44,420 bases of DNA, taken from assembly GCA_017540175.1 (NCBI GenBank), contig JAFYBN010000052.1, forward strand, positions 1 to 44,420. Direction: 5' to 3'. This document shows positions 1 to 8,179 of the stretch, one piece after another; the stretch's first letter is position 1; each line of letters starts with the position of its first letter. A program made the translations under genes and the position numbers. A model generated the notes under the pieces. The model was not told the origin of the DNA, did no database searches, and saw only the letters and a program-made list of their open reading frames with translations. Source of the DNA: Clostridia bacterium. Its GTDB lineage: Bacteria > Bacillota > Clostridia > Oscillospirales > CAG-272.

Positions 1-73
1 CTCCCTTCAGGTACGCTTCGACCGCTGTCACCTTTAGTTCCATGCTGTACCTTTTGTTCTTCCTCCTTGACAT
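1..73 (-). mobile_element. IS3-type transposase OrfA, N-terminal fragment (cut by window edge)
   Basis: Only the first 24 codons are present, starting at ATG 73-71 and running off the left edge. The peptide opens with MSRRKNKRYSMELK and continues into a VEAYLKG stretch, which I recognise as the start of the helix-turn-helix OrfA of IS3-family (IS150-like) elements; OrfA normally binds the terminal repeats and is fused by frameshifting to the OrfB integrase. An AAGGGGG ribosome site lies seven bases upstream. The internal Met at residue 11 is a poorer start because the AGGAGG before it is 18 bases away. Family assignment rests on a short peptide, so it is tentative. Confidence 0.6.
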
Positions 74-80
74 GAATAAC

Positions 81-130
81 CCCCTTAGTGTAGACACGTT
101 TTTGTTTTTTCGTGTGTCTACTCTAAGGGG
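81..130. repeat. Imperfect palindrome at the IS end
   Basis: CCCCTTAGTGTAGACACG (81-98) is repeated inverted at 111-130, with one mismatch and a two-base bulge, around a T-rich loop. It lies directly upstream of the left transposase start. It probably covers the terminal inverted repeat plus leader of the element; the exact boundary with chromosomal DNA cannot be fixed without the other end. Confidence 0.6.
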
Positions 131-139
131 ATTATATCA
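131..139 (-). promoter_or_regulatory. Extended -10 promoter candidate for the left IS
   Basis: On the minus strand TG-A-TATAAT (139-131) forms an extended -10 with no good -35. It sits just outside the palindrome and points towards the transposase, so the element may be expressed from flanking DNA. Confidence 0.35.
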
Positions 140-182
140 CCGCCTGAACCGTTCCCCGGTTTTTCGTGTTTCTGAGCCGGCC

Positions 183-3100
183 TCATCCTCTGACGCTGAT
201 CTCCACCACCGCGGCCGTGCCGACCGGCGAGATCCGAAACGGCTGAATGAGCGCGGTGAGAGAGTCGTAATACGCCGCGTCGTCCGCGTCCGGCCCGAGA
301 GAGTCGAGCCATGCGCTACGCACCTCCTCCGGCATCTCCCAGCCGACCGTCAGGGTGAGGTCGCCGAAGGTCCTTGAGGTATAGTAGAGCGCGTTTTCCG
401 TGGAGAACCAGACCTCATCCCACGGAGGGGAAACCGTTTCCTTTACCTCATCAGCCGCGGAGCCGACGAAGACGCCCGCGATCCCGCTCCCCGCCTGCGC
501 CGCCCGCACAGTCCGCGGCTTCGCGTCCGGCAGGGGTTCTCTGCTCGGAACCGGCGCGTCGGCGGCGGAGAACTCGAGCTCAAGCCCGCTCGCGGAATCG
601 GTATAGACCGGGCTGCCGCCGTGCGCGAGGCGGGAATAGGTGAGACCGTTCCCTGCGGAGAGGGTTTCCCATGAGCTTGTGAGAAGAGCGAAGGCCTCGG
701 AGCCCCGGATAGCCGCCGCGATCTCCTCCCGGACCTCGGCGTCGGTCCTCACCTTTGAGAAGCGCATCCGCGGCAGACCGCCCTGTGCGTCCTTCCACGT
801 GTAGCTGATCTCATACCGCCCGAGCGGGGTCCGTGCCTCGGCGTACTCCCCGTCGTCGGAGAGATCGTATCCCGCGTGGACTTCAATCAGCGTAAACCGC
901 ACGGTGACGGTGTGCTCGTCCCATGTGATTTCCGGGTCCGCATATCCGTACCACAGATTGCGTGAGTAGCCGATCGCCGGGACCTCCGCCATGCCGTCCC
1001 TGCCCTCCGATTCGGGGTAGTAGAACGTGGATTCGTCCATACCGAAGAATTCCGTGTGGATGCGTTTCAGGTCTTCGATGCTGACGGCGAAATTCGAGAG
1101 CGTCGGACGCATCATGGAGCGGAAGACGGCGGGGAAATCGTCCCCGTACCGGGATTTCATCTGCCCGAAGTACCAGTACATCGCCGTGGCGCTGCCCGAG
1201 TAGTTCCCGTCGAACCAGCTATCATTGAAGCATCCGAACAGCAGCAGATCGGTCACCACGAGTGCCTGCCGCCTCGTGAAGAGCCCGTTCGCCTTCATGG
1301 CGGCCTCTTCCTCCCGTTCCCACGCGGGCTTTTCGACCGGCATGGAATACACGCTCGAAAACGGGAGCTTCATGCCGACATAGGGCTTGAACAGCTCCTC
1401 TTCGCTCGAGAGCAGGGTGAACACGAGAGTCTCCTCCGACCCGTCCCCGTAGGGGAAGCCCGAGACGTATTCCGCCGTGAAGCACAACTCTGCCGCGGGG
1501 ATCCCTTCGTGATTGTTCACGGGCTCGAGAAGAGCGGTGAAGACGCCGTCGTCCGAGAGCGTATAATCCCCGTCGTGGTAATACAGGTATTTCTCGTTTG
1601 TCTGATCGTACACCATGAAATCAAGCGGCGGGTCGCCCGAGGCGGGTCCGCGGAAAACCAGCCGCGCGTTGATCACGCGCCCGTCGGCGGTCTCGGCCCA
1701 GTTGGACCATGCGCCGGCGTGGTATTCGCTCGCCGGCGGGAGTCCTTCGAAATGGAAGCGCAGCTCGGCGGCGTCGCCCTTCAGGGGCAGGAGCTCGCCG
1801 TCCGGCATGGCGGTGACGGAGCGGATCGGATACGTCCCGTCGGCTTTCCGGGAACCCGTAAACGGGATCGCCGCGCCGATATAGGGCTTGAGACGCGTCT
1901 CATCGGACGAGAGCAGGGTAAAGACGAGGACTTCCTCCTCCCCCTGCCCGTAATCGAAGCCGGAGACCGCCTCGACCTTGAAGCAGAGATACGTCGCCGG
2001 ATCAAACACGGCGGAGAAGAAGCCGCCGCTCAGGCACCTGTATCCGAGCCCGGAATCGAGCAGGGTCACCCTGTTCGTCGTGTCCGTCACGGTAAAACGG
2101 ATCGGAGCTTCTTCGGACCCCGGCCTGCGGAAAACGAGCTCCGTCGTGATCTCCCGTCCGTCCGCGGTCACGCCCCGACTGATCCAAGTCCCGTCCGACG
2201 CGCTGCCGTGACGGAAGACCCGGTCCGCCCGGTCCGCGTCCCCGCGCTCAAGCGGCAGAAGCTCTCCTTCGGGCAGAGCGGCGAGGGAGCGGTAGGGGGC
2301 TTCCGAGATCTGCCCGAGCGCCTCCTCGTACCAGCAGATCCGCGCGATATCCTTCCGCGTCTGACGGTCACAGCGCGTGACGAGCGCTCTTTGCTGTTCC
2401 GCTTTTTCCGTGAGGTCCGCGATCCGACCCTCATACCGCGGCTGATCGCCGGGTTCCGCGGCGTCTTGCTCAGCCCGCATGGAAGCGATCTTCGCATCTC
2501 CCTCAGCGATCATCGCCTCGGCGTGGTCCCGGTCGTTTTCGAGCACGACCAGCTCACCGCAGAGCTTCGCGATTTCGTTCGTCAGCTCGTCCCGCGTGTA
2601 GGACGCGGCGTACCGCGCGATGAGAGCGGACTTGAGTCCGGCGATCTCTCCGTCGGCCCGCGCGTATTCCGCGCGCGCGTCCGTGTCGTCCGGCGCTTCG
2701 AGGAGACGGTCTTCGGCGTCAAGGCGGAGCTCGAGCAGCTCGAGCGCGCGCGCTTCGATGTCGCCGAGACTCCCGTCCTCGGGTGATTCAGGCTGAGAAG
2801 GAGCTTCGGACGGCGTCTCATCGGAGCTGTCCTCATCGGTCTGCCCGTCGGAAGTCTGCCCGTCGGAAGTCTGCCCGTCGGAGGTCTGCCCGTCGGAGGT
2901 CTGCCCGTCGGAGGTCTGCCCGTCGGAGGTCTGCTCGTCGGAGGTCTGTTCATCGGGGGTCTGTTCGTCGGAAGTCTGTTCACCGGAGGTCTGTTCGTCG
3001 GAAGTCTGTTCACCGGAGGTCGTTTCGCCGGAGATCGGTTCTTCCGCGGCCCCGCTCTCTCCACCCTCGGTTTTCGCCGCGGCAGAGGGGTTCGCCATGC

Positions 3101-4490
3101 AGCACACCGCCGCCGTCAGAACGAGGACCGCGGCAAGCAGGCTGACCAGAAGCTTCGGCCTTTTGTATCCGAGGGCGTTCTTGATGCGGGCTTTCACATT
3201 GCTCTCGCCGAAGGAAAGGGGCGCGGGACTCGGGAAGCGTCCCCCGACGGCGAAGGAGAGCAGGGTATAGCTGTAGGATTTTTTGATGTCCGGCTCGGCG
3301 GCGAGCACGTTCTCGTCACAGCTCATTTCCATGTCGCGCGTCATGAGCGCAAAGGAGAGCCAGACGAGGGGATTGAACCAGTGCGCGGCGAGCAGAAGGA
3401 ACGCGAAGAGCTTCGCGACGGGATCGGCGCGCCTCAGATGGAAGCGCTCGTGGGCGAGCGCGTACTGCCTGAGTTCCCCTTCCGTGCCCGCGGGGAGATA
3501 GATCCGTGGACGCACGATGCCGAGCAGGAAGGGGGAGCGGATGCGGTCCGACTCATAGACGCCATTGTCCGTGAGCGATTTGGTCGCCGTGCTCATGGCG
3601 CGCTTCATGCGGAAATAGCTCGCCGCGGCGTACAGCAGCATGAAGAGGACGCCGGAGAACCACAGCCATGACGCCCCGTCCCACAGCAGGCGCGCGAGGT
3701 CGGTTTTTTCTTCCGCTGTCCCTTCGGCGGCTTTGACCGGCTCGTTCAGCTGATCCGGCTCGTCCGCCGCCGTCGGAAGCGTCGCCGCAGGGATCGTCCC
3801 CGCAGGAACCGTCCCCGCAGGGACCGCTCCGGTCGGATCGACCGCCGCGCCGGGGATTTCAGAGGTTTCAGACCCTTGTGCGGCGGGGTTGTTTTCATCC
3901 TGTCCGTTTCCGGCTGTTCCGGATGAAGCGGGGAGCCCGTCTTCCGCGGCGGGCACGGGATCGTCCTTCGGCGTGCCGGGGAACGCGGATGAGCCCGTCC
4001 CGCCGGGCTCGGCCTGTGCGCCGCCCGGGACTGCACCCGGTTCGATTTGCGCCGTCCCACCCGGTACGGTCTGCGCCTCAGAGTTCGTCGGTGCGGCAGG
4101 CAGGGGATCGGACGTCCCCGACGTCACACCCGCCGGCGGTTCGGAGGCCGGGACGCCGGTCACAGCTTCGGCGGCGGGAGACTCTTCCGGCGTCCGAGCT
4201 GTCTGAGCAGGCGCGTCCGCTCGCTCACGCTCACCGACCGCGCTTTCGACGAGGATGCTCTGCCCGGCGAAGGGACCCCCGGCGAGGGGCCGCAGAACGG
4301 GGATGCCGAAGAGGCTCACGGGCGAGGTCCAGCTCACGGGACAGCAGAGCCGGAACGCCACCGCCAGCCAGAGAACATATGAGAATTTCTTCGGAGCGCG
4401 GCGCAGCGCCAGACGGGCGAGCAGCACCGCCGCGATCACGACGGACGCCGTCAGGCTCATCGTGAGGATTTCAGAGAATACGCGGGTCAT
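183..4490 (-). CDS. Giant BlaR1/MecR1-like M56 metallopeptidase receptor
   Basis: Membrane zinc protease of the BlaR1 type that would inactivate the neighbouring BlaI repressor when its outer part senses a signal. It is 1435 aa; BlaR1 is usually near 600. The N-terminal membrane segments (about 11-28, 37-52) are followed by a Pro/Ala/Gly/Thr-rich insert (80-265), a third segment (about 270-292) and the M56 core: HERFH at 347-351 and SCDEN at 390-394, giving zinc ligands H347, H351 and E393. After the last segment (about 447-466) comes an acidic TSDGQ-type repeat (490-550), a predicted coiled coil (about 575-725), a duplicated module (738-877 and 893-1044) and a unique C-terminal region. No penicillin-binding SxxK domain is evident. 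ATG follows the blaI stop by one base, with AGGGAGG before it, so the two are translationally coupled. Confidence 0.85.
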   Translation of the reverse strand: MTRVFSEILTMSLTASVVIAAVLLARLALRRAPKKFSYVLWLAVAFRLCCPVSWTSPVSLFGIPVLRPLAGGPFAGQSILVESAVGERERADAPAQTARTPEESPAAEAVTGVPASEPPAGVTSGTSDPLPAAPTNSEAQTVPGGTAQIEPGAVPGGAQAEPGGTGSSAFPGTPKDDPVPAAEDGLPASSGTAGNGQDENNPAAQGSETSEIPGAAVDPTGAVPAGTVPAGTIPAATLPTAADEPDQLNEPVKAAEGTAEEKTDLARLLWDGASWLWFSGVLFMLLYAAASYFRMKRAMSTATKSLTDNGVYESDRIRSPFLLGIVRPRIYLPAGTEGELRQYALAHERFHLRRADPVAKLFAFLLLAAHWFNPLVWLSFALMTRDMEMSCDENVLAAEPDIKKSYSYTLLSFAVGGRFPSPAPLSFGESNVKARIKNALGYKRPKLLVSLLAAVLVLTAAVCCMANPSAAAKTEGGESGAAEEPISGETTSGEQTSDEQTSGEQTSDEQTPDEQTSDEQTSDGQTSDGQTSDGQTSDGQTSDGQTSDGQTDEDSSDETPSEAPSQPESPEDGSLGDIEARALELLELRLDAEDRLLEAPDDTDARAEYARADGEIAGLKSALIARYAASYTRDELTNEIAKLCGELVVLENDRDHAEAMIAEGDAKIASMRAEQDAAEPGDQPRYEGRIADLTEKAEQQRALVTRCDRQTRKDIARICWYEEALGQISEAPYRSLAALPEGELLPLERGDADRADRVFRHGSASDGTWISRGVTADGREITTELVFRRPGSEEAPIRFTVTDTTNRVTLLDSGLGYRCLSGGFFSAVFDPATYLCFKVEAVSGFDYGQGEEEVLVFTLLSSDETRLKPYIGAAIPFTGSRKADGTYPIRSVTAMPDGELLPLKGDAAELRFHFEGLPPASEYHAGAWSNWAETADGRVINARLVFRGPASGDPPLDFMVYDQTNEKYLYYHDGDYTLSDDGVFTALLEPVNNHEGIPAAELCFTAEYVSGFPYGDGSEETLVFTLLSSEEELFKPYVGMKLPFSSVYSMPVEKPAWEREEEAAMKANGLFTRRQALVVTDLLLFGCFNDSWFDGNYSGSATAMYWYFGQMKSRYGDDFPAVFRSMMRPTLSNFAVSIEDLKRIHTEFFGMDESTFYYPESEGRDGMAEVPAIGYSRNLWYGYADPEITWDEHTVTVRFTLIEVHAGYDLSDDGEYAEARTPLGRYEISYTWKDAQGGLPRMRFSKVRTDAEVREEIAAAIRGSEAFALLTSSWETLSAGNGLTYSRLAHGGSPVYTDSASGLELEFSAADAPVPSREPLPDAKPRTVRAAQAGSGIAGVFVGSAADEVKETVSPPWDEVWFSTENALYYTSRTFGDLTLTVGWEMPEEVRSAWLDSLGPDADDAAYYDSLTALIQPFRISPVGTAAVVEISVRG
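2840..3023 (-). repeat. 15-bp tandem repeat encoding TS(D/G)(E/G)Q linker
   Basis: About twelve copies of a 15-bp unit (cggaggtctgcccgt and variants) encode a pentapeptide repeat in the M56 receptor, residues 490-550. The array splits into a GGQ-poor part (SGEQ/SDEQ) and a homogeneous SDGQ part, so the second half looks recently expanded. It probably acts as a flexible extracellular spacer. Confidence 0.85.
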
Positions 4491-4491
4491 A

Positions 4492-4854
4492 TCAGCCCTC
4501 CCTGTGCTCGTCGATGAGACGCTTCAGCTCCCGCGCCTCCGCCTCCGTCAGGGTTTTGCCGTCCATGAAGGAGACAAAGAAATTCGGCAGGGAGCCGGAA
4601 AAGGTCTCGTCGACAAAGCGCTTGCTTTCCGCGCGTCGCACCTCATCCCGCGAGACGGCGGAGGTAACGGTCGCGTTTTCGTTTTTTGCCATGCCCTTTT
4701 TGCACATCTTGCGGATCATGGTGAACGTGGTGGATTTGTGCCAGCCGAGCTGCTCCGCGCACAGCTCGACGAGGCGCATGGAGCCCACGGGCTCGTTGTC
4801 CCAGATCACCGTCATGAAGCGGTAATCGCTGTCGGCAAGTCGTCTGTCTTCCAT
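4492..4854 (-). CDS. BlaI/MecI/CopY-family transcriptional repressor
   Basis: 120-aa winged-helix repressor of the BlaI/MecI family. The recognition helix region LGWHKSTTFTMIRKMCKKG (37-55) matches the family pattern, and the C-terminal half carries the usual dimerisation helices ending in LTEAEARELKRLIDEH. Such proteins bind as dimers to palindromic operators and are removed when the partner M56 receptor is activated. It is the first gene of a two-gene operon with the receptor. ATG 4854 has GGAAAGGAAA about nine bases upstream. The regulon could be its own operon only or also unlinked genes; no beta-lactamase or PBP gene is in the window, so a beta-lactam role cannot be assumed. Confidence 0.9.
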   Translation of the reverse strand: MEDRRLADSDYRFMTVIWDNEPVGSMRLVELCAEQLGWHKSTTFTMIRKMCKKGMAKNENATVTSAVSRDEVRRAESKRFVDETFSGSLPNFFVSFMDGKTLTEAEARELKRLIDEHREG

Positions 4855-4900
4855 ATCTGGTTTCCTTTCCTTCCGGGTTTATAACTATCGTCCTGACCTG

Positions 4901-4929
4901 AGTTTATCACAATAAACCTGCCTTGTCAA
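4901..4929 (-). promoter_or_regulatory. blaI-like operon promoter with overlapping operator candidate
   Basis: Minus-strand TTGACA (4929-4924), 17-bp spacer, TAAACT (4906-4901). A perfect dyad GTTTAT-CACA-ATAAAC (4902-4917) overlaps the spacer and -10, the expected place for autorepression by the BlaI-like protein. It does not match the classical TACA/TGTA BlaI box. Confidence 0.65.
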
Positions 4930-5022
4930 GGGGGAAAACAAAAAAAGTTTGTCCGAAAGCATAAAAAATCGCGTTTTGTCCCCCGGAATCGCGCGCCGGA
5001 AGAGAAGATCGCGCCCGCTGTG

Positions 5023-5051
5023 TGGACAAGGAGCCGGATTTGTGGTATAAT
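5023..5051 (+). promoter_or_regulatory. Promoter of DUF4838 lipoprotein gene
   Basis: TGGACA (5023-5028), 17-bp spacer ending in TGG, TATAAT (5046-5051): an extended -10 SigA-type promoter. Its position rules out translation starts upstream of about 5058. Confidence 0.8.
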
Positions 5052-5172
5052 GATGGACAGACAGGGGGGCGCTCACGCCACCCCGGCGCCCGTCCGGCCG
5101 GATCGAAGAGACAATCCTCTTCGCCCGCCGGTCCGACGGCGCGGATCATCCGATTTCTGCGAGGTACTGACG

Positions 5173-7266
5173 ATGAAAAAGCGCCTGTTCGCGGCCGTTC
5201 TTCTGCTTCTTCTGCTCGTCGGCTGCAAGTACGCCAACGTGACGAACGCGCCGGACAAGGAGACGGAAAAGCAAAAAACGGAATCCGTGAAAACGGAGGA
5301 AAAAACACCGGACAACACCGTCACGATCGTGCGGCCCGAAAGAACGACGGCCGCCGTGCGCGACGCGGTCGAGGCGCTTGAAAACAAGCTCAAAGCGCTC
5401 GGGCTGAGCGTGAAAACCGAGCTTGACACGGCTCTGCGCGGAAAGGACGTCGACCGTTTCCCGAACGAGATCTGCGTCGGGCCGACGAACCGTCCGGAAT
5501 CCGCGGCGCTGTACGCGCGGATGGACGAGGCGGAGGAGCCCTACGATTATCTCGTGACGCTCGGACCGGAGAACGGGAACTGCGTCGGTGCGCTGGACGA
5601 ATGCATGGCGGACGCGGTCGAGGCCTTCGCGGACGAATACGCCCGCCGTCTCGTGACCGGCGCGGCCGGCGAAAGCACGGAGCTCGAGCGGCGGCATGAA
5701 TTCGCCCGCAGGCTCTCGGTTGGCGGGAAAACCTATGTCCGGATGCGGATCGAGACGAACGGCTCCGACCCCGAAAAATACGCCGCTTCGGAACTGAAAA
5801 AATACCTGAACGAAATCGGCATTTTCGACGGGAACGGGCTGCTCTTCAAGCTCTCCATCGAGTTTTCCCTGCCGACGGACGGGTATTCCGTCGAGATCGG
5901 GGAGGACGATACGGTCCGCATCCGCGGCGGCAACGGCCGCGGCGTGATCTACGGCGTCTACGCCTTTCTCGAGAGGTGCGCGGGCGTGCGGTACTTCATG
6001 CCGGGGCTCGAGACACTCGGGGAAGGGGATATCGTCCTCGCAGAGAATTTCTCCCACACGCCGATTTTCGAGATGCGGCAGTCGGACTGGCAGTGCGGCA
6101 ACAGCGACGTGACGTGGTGCGTGAAGCAGGGCATCAATCAGCGCGAGATCCCGCGGGACAAGGGCGGAAACATCAAGTACGGCGGATTCGTGCACACCAT
6201 GGCGAGCCTGTCCGAAACCTCGAGCGAGAAGCAGCCCTGCCTGTCCGACCCGAAGGTGCTCGAGACCGTGATCAAAAACGTTCGCGCCATGCTCGACAGG
6301 GATCCGAATATCACCATTGTCTCCGTCTCGCAGAACGACAACCAGAAATACTGCTCCTGCGCGGCGTGCAGCGCCGTGGACCGGGAGGAGGGCAGCCACG
6401 CGGGGACCCTGCTCCGCTTCGTGAACGCTGTGGCGGCGGCGATCGCGGACGATTATCCCGACGTCATCATCGACACGCTCGCCTACCAGTACACGCGGAC
6501 CCCGCCGAAGATCACGAAGCCCCTGCCGAACGTGTGCATCCGCCTCTGCTCCATTGAATGCTGCTTCAGCCACCCGCTGAACGATCCCTCCTGCAAAACG
6601 AATACACAGTTCGTAAACGACATTCTCGCGTGGAACGAGGTCTGCGACCGCATTTACATCTGGGACTACGTGACGGATTTCTGTTTCTACATCCCCACCT
6701 TCCCGAACTTCGGCGTTCTCAGGGAGAATATGCGCTTCTTCGCGGAGCACGGCGTGAAGGGCATGTACCCCGAGGGGAACTACAATTCAAAGCAGTCCGG
6801 CGAGTTCGGCGAGCTGCGCTGTTATCTGCTCGCGAAGCTGATGATGGACCCGATGATGAGCGAGGAGGAATACTATGCCCATATGGACGAATTCCTCGCC
6901 GCGTATTACGGGGAGGGCTGGGAAGGCATCCGCGCGTACATCGACTGGACGACGGCGGAGGCTTCGAAGCGGCACATGGACATCTGGAACCCGCCCACCT
7001 CCGTGATCCCGATCCGGGACTGGAGGGCGATGGAAGAGACCTTCGATGGGTATTGGGACAGGGCGGAGGAGCTTGCGGGAGACCGGCTCGAGGCGGTTCA
7101 GCGCTCGCGCCTGCAGTGGCAGTGCATCAAGCTGATGCTGCACCCGGATGAGGAGGAGGCGGCGCGCTTCCTCGACGACATCAAGCGCCTGAAGATCAAA
7201 TGGCGCGAGACCTCCGATTTGCCGACGGTGTACGATCTCAAAAAATCCCCGGCGACGTGGAAGTGA
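5173..7266 (+). CDS. DUF4838 domain lipoprotein
   Basis: 697-aa secreted lipoprotein: MKKRLFAAVLLLLLLVGC gives a lipobox with Cys17, followed by a Lys/Glu/Thr linker. The stretch around residues 255-285 (GVIYGVYAFLE, then GVRYFMPG) is the junction typical of a GH67N-like N-terminal domain leading into DUF4838, and 380-440 contains the Cys-rich QNDNQKYCSCAACSAVD segment of that family. DUF4838 proteins have a glycoside-hydrolase-like barrel and occur in polysaccharide loci, but their reaction is not established. Start chosen at ATG 5173 because the in-frame region upstream lies before or across the promoter and lacks a signal peptide. Its end is ten bases from the convergent uppP stop. Confidence 0.85.
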   Translation: MKKRLFAAVLLLLLLVGCKYANVTNAPDKETEKQKTESVKTEEKTPDNTVTIVRPERTTAAVRDAVEALENKLKALGLSVKTELDTALRGKDVDRFPNEICVGPTNRPESAALYARMDEAEEPYDYLVTLGPENGNCVGALDECMADAVEAFADEYARRLVTGAAGESTELERRHEFARRLSVGGKTYVRMRIETNGSDPEKYAASELKKYLNEIGIFDGNGLLFKLSIEFSLPTDGYSVEIGEDDTVRIRGGNGRGVIYGVYAFLERCAGVRYFMPGLETLGEGDIVLAENFSHTPIFEMRQSDWQCGNSDVTWCVKQGINQREIPRDKGGNIKYGGFVHTMASLSETSSEKQPCLSDPKVLETVIKNVRAMLDRDPNITIVSVSQNDNQKYCSCAACSAVDREEGSHAGTLLRFVNAVAAAIADDYPDVIIDTLAYQYTRTPPKITKPLPNVCIRLCSIECCFSHPLNDPSCKTNTQFVNDILAWNEVCDRIYIWDYVTDFCFYIPTFPNFGVLRENMRFFAEHGVKGMYPEGNYNSKQSGEFGELRCYLLAKLMMDPMMSEEEYYAHMDEFLAAYYGEGWEGIRAYIDWTTAEASKRHMDIWNPPTSVIPIRDWRAMEETFDGYWDRAEELAGDRLEAVQRSRLQWQCIKLMLHPDEEEAARFLDDIKRLKIKWRETSDLPTVYDLKKSPATWK

Positions 7267-7276
7267 GCGGTCTTGC

Positions 7277-8119
7277 CTATTCACCGAGTGATATGAGCAG
7301 GACCACCGCCGCCCCGAGCAGGATGCGGTAGACGGCAAAGCTCCCAAAGGTATGCCGCCGCACGAAATCGGTCAGGAAATTCAGGGTGAAGAGGGAGACG
7401 GCGAAGGCGGCGGCGCACCCGGCGAGCAAGGACAAGGTCTCCGTTCCCGTGAGAGCGGCGCTGCCGCCGAACACGAGCTTCGCGCCCCTCAGAAGGCTCG
7501 CGCCGAGCATGACGGGAACGGCGAGCAGAAACGAGAATTCGGACGCGGCTGGGCGGGTGAAGCCGAGCAGCATCGCCCCGAGGATCGTCGCGCCGGAGCG
7601 CGAGGTCCCGGGCACGAGAGACAGCGTCTCGAAGCACCCGACGAGCAGGGCGTCGCCCTTTGAAATCTCCCCGACACCGCGCACCCGGAACGCGCGTCCC
7701 TTAGCGAGCCGCCGGGCGACAAGCCGCTCGACGAGGAGAAAGGCGACGCCGTAGAGGATCAGCATGGCGGCGACGACAGCCGAGCCGGAGCAGTGTGCAT
7801 CCAGCCAATCGTCCAGAAGAAAACCGACCGCGGCAGCGGGGATCGTGGCGATCATCGCCCGACACCACAGCGCCGCGGTTTTTCGTTTTGTCATAGGTTC
7901 GGCGCGGGGAGAGCAGAAAAGCGCGTCCCGCCGCAGGATCAGAACGGCGAGCACGGCGGCGAGCTGGACCGCGACGAGAAAAAAGGAGCGGAAAGCCGGG
8001 GAGAAATCCGGTTCCGCCAGCGCTTCGAACAGAATCATGTGCCCGGTCGACGAGATGGGCAGCCACTCCGTGATCCCCTCGATCACGCCGAACAAAATCG
8101 CCTTGATGAAATCCGCCAC
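7277..8119 (-). CDS. uppP: Undecaprenyl-diphosphatase (bacitracin resistance type)
   Basis: 280-aa multi-spanning membrane phosphatase that turns undecaprenyl diphosphate into the monophosphate lipid carrier for cell-wall synthesis. Both family motifs are intact: EGITEWLPISSTGH (14-27) and PGTSRSG (170-176). Length is normal for the family. The start is GTG at 8119, preceded by GGAGGG about five bases away; the next Met is inside the first motif, so GTG is required. It lies downstream of the U32 peptidase gene but behind a terminator-like hairpin (8136-8174), and I see no clear promoter of its own in the 60-base gap, so expression may depend on read-through or on a promoter inside the upstream gene. 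Confidence 0.95.
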   Translation of the reverse strand: MADFIKAILFGVIEGITEWLPISSTGHMILFEALAEPDFSPAFRSFFLVAVQLAAVLAVLILRRDALFCSPRAEPMTKRKTAALWCRAMIATIPAAAVGFLLDDWLDAHCSGSAVVAAMLILYGVAFLLVERLVARRLAKGRAFRVRGVGEISKGDALLVGCFETLSLVPGTSRSGATILGAMLLGFTRPAASEFSFLLAVPVMLGASLLRGAKLVFGGSAALTGTETLSLLAGCAAAFAVSLFTLNFLTDFVRRHTFGSFAVYRILLGAAVVLLISLGE

Positions 8120-8135
8120 TGGACCCTCCGATGAA

Positions 8136-8174
8136 AGAAAAAAAGCACCGCGCGGAACGGCGCCGCGTGATGCC
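8136..8174 (-). terminator. Terminator after the RNase J-U32 operon
   Basis: On the minus strand a GC-rich hairpin (GCATCACGCG / CGCGCGGTGC, roughly 8173-8145) is followed by seven T residues. It lies between the U32 gene and uppP. Confidence 0.75.
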
Positions 8175-8179
8175 TGATT

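Larger units (their letters stand above)
4855..5172. other. Divergent intergenic region
   Basis: 318 bases between blaI-like and DUF4838 genes hold the two divergent promoters (4901-4929 minus, 5023-5051 plus) and a leader of about 115 bases for the plus-strand gene. No further gene is supported. Confidence 0.6.

Noticed and set aside
143-167. Short hairpin AACCG/CGGTT with T-run on the plus strand near the left IS
   Set aside because: A 5-bp stem with no plus-strand gene upstream in the window; it cannot be told from chance.
1056-2786. Plus-strand reading frame opposite the M56 receptor
   Set aside because: Composition of a shadow frame; the minus strand carries a coherent protein with a duplicated domain.
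2840-3023. CRISPR-like array
   Set aside because: The 15-bp repeats are contiguous, have no spacers and keep the reading frame of the M56 gene.
183-4854. Beta-lactam-inducible resistance locus
   Set aside because: The receptor has no visible penicillin-binding domain and no beta-lactamase or PBP2a gene is nearby.
5020-5172. Longer N-terminus for the DUF4838 protein
   Set aside because: It would begin at the promoter itself and hide the lipoprotein signal that starts at 5173.
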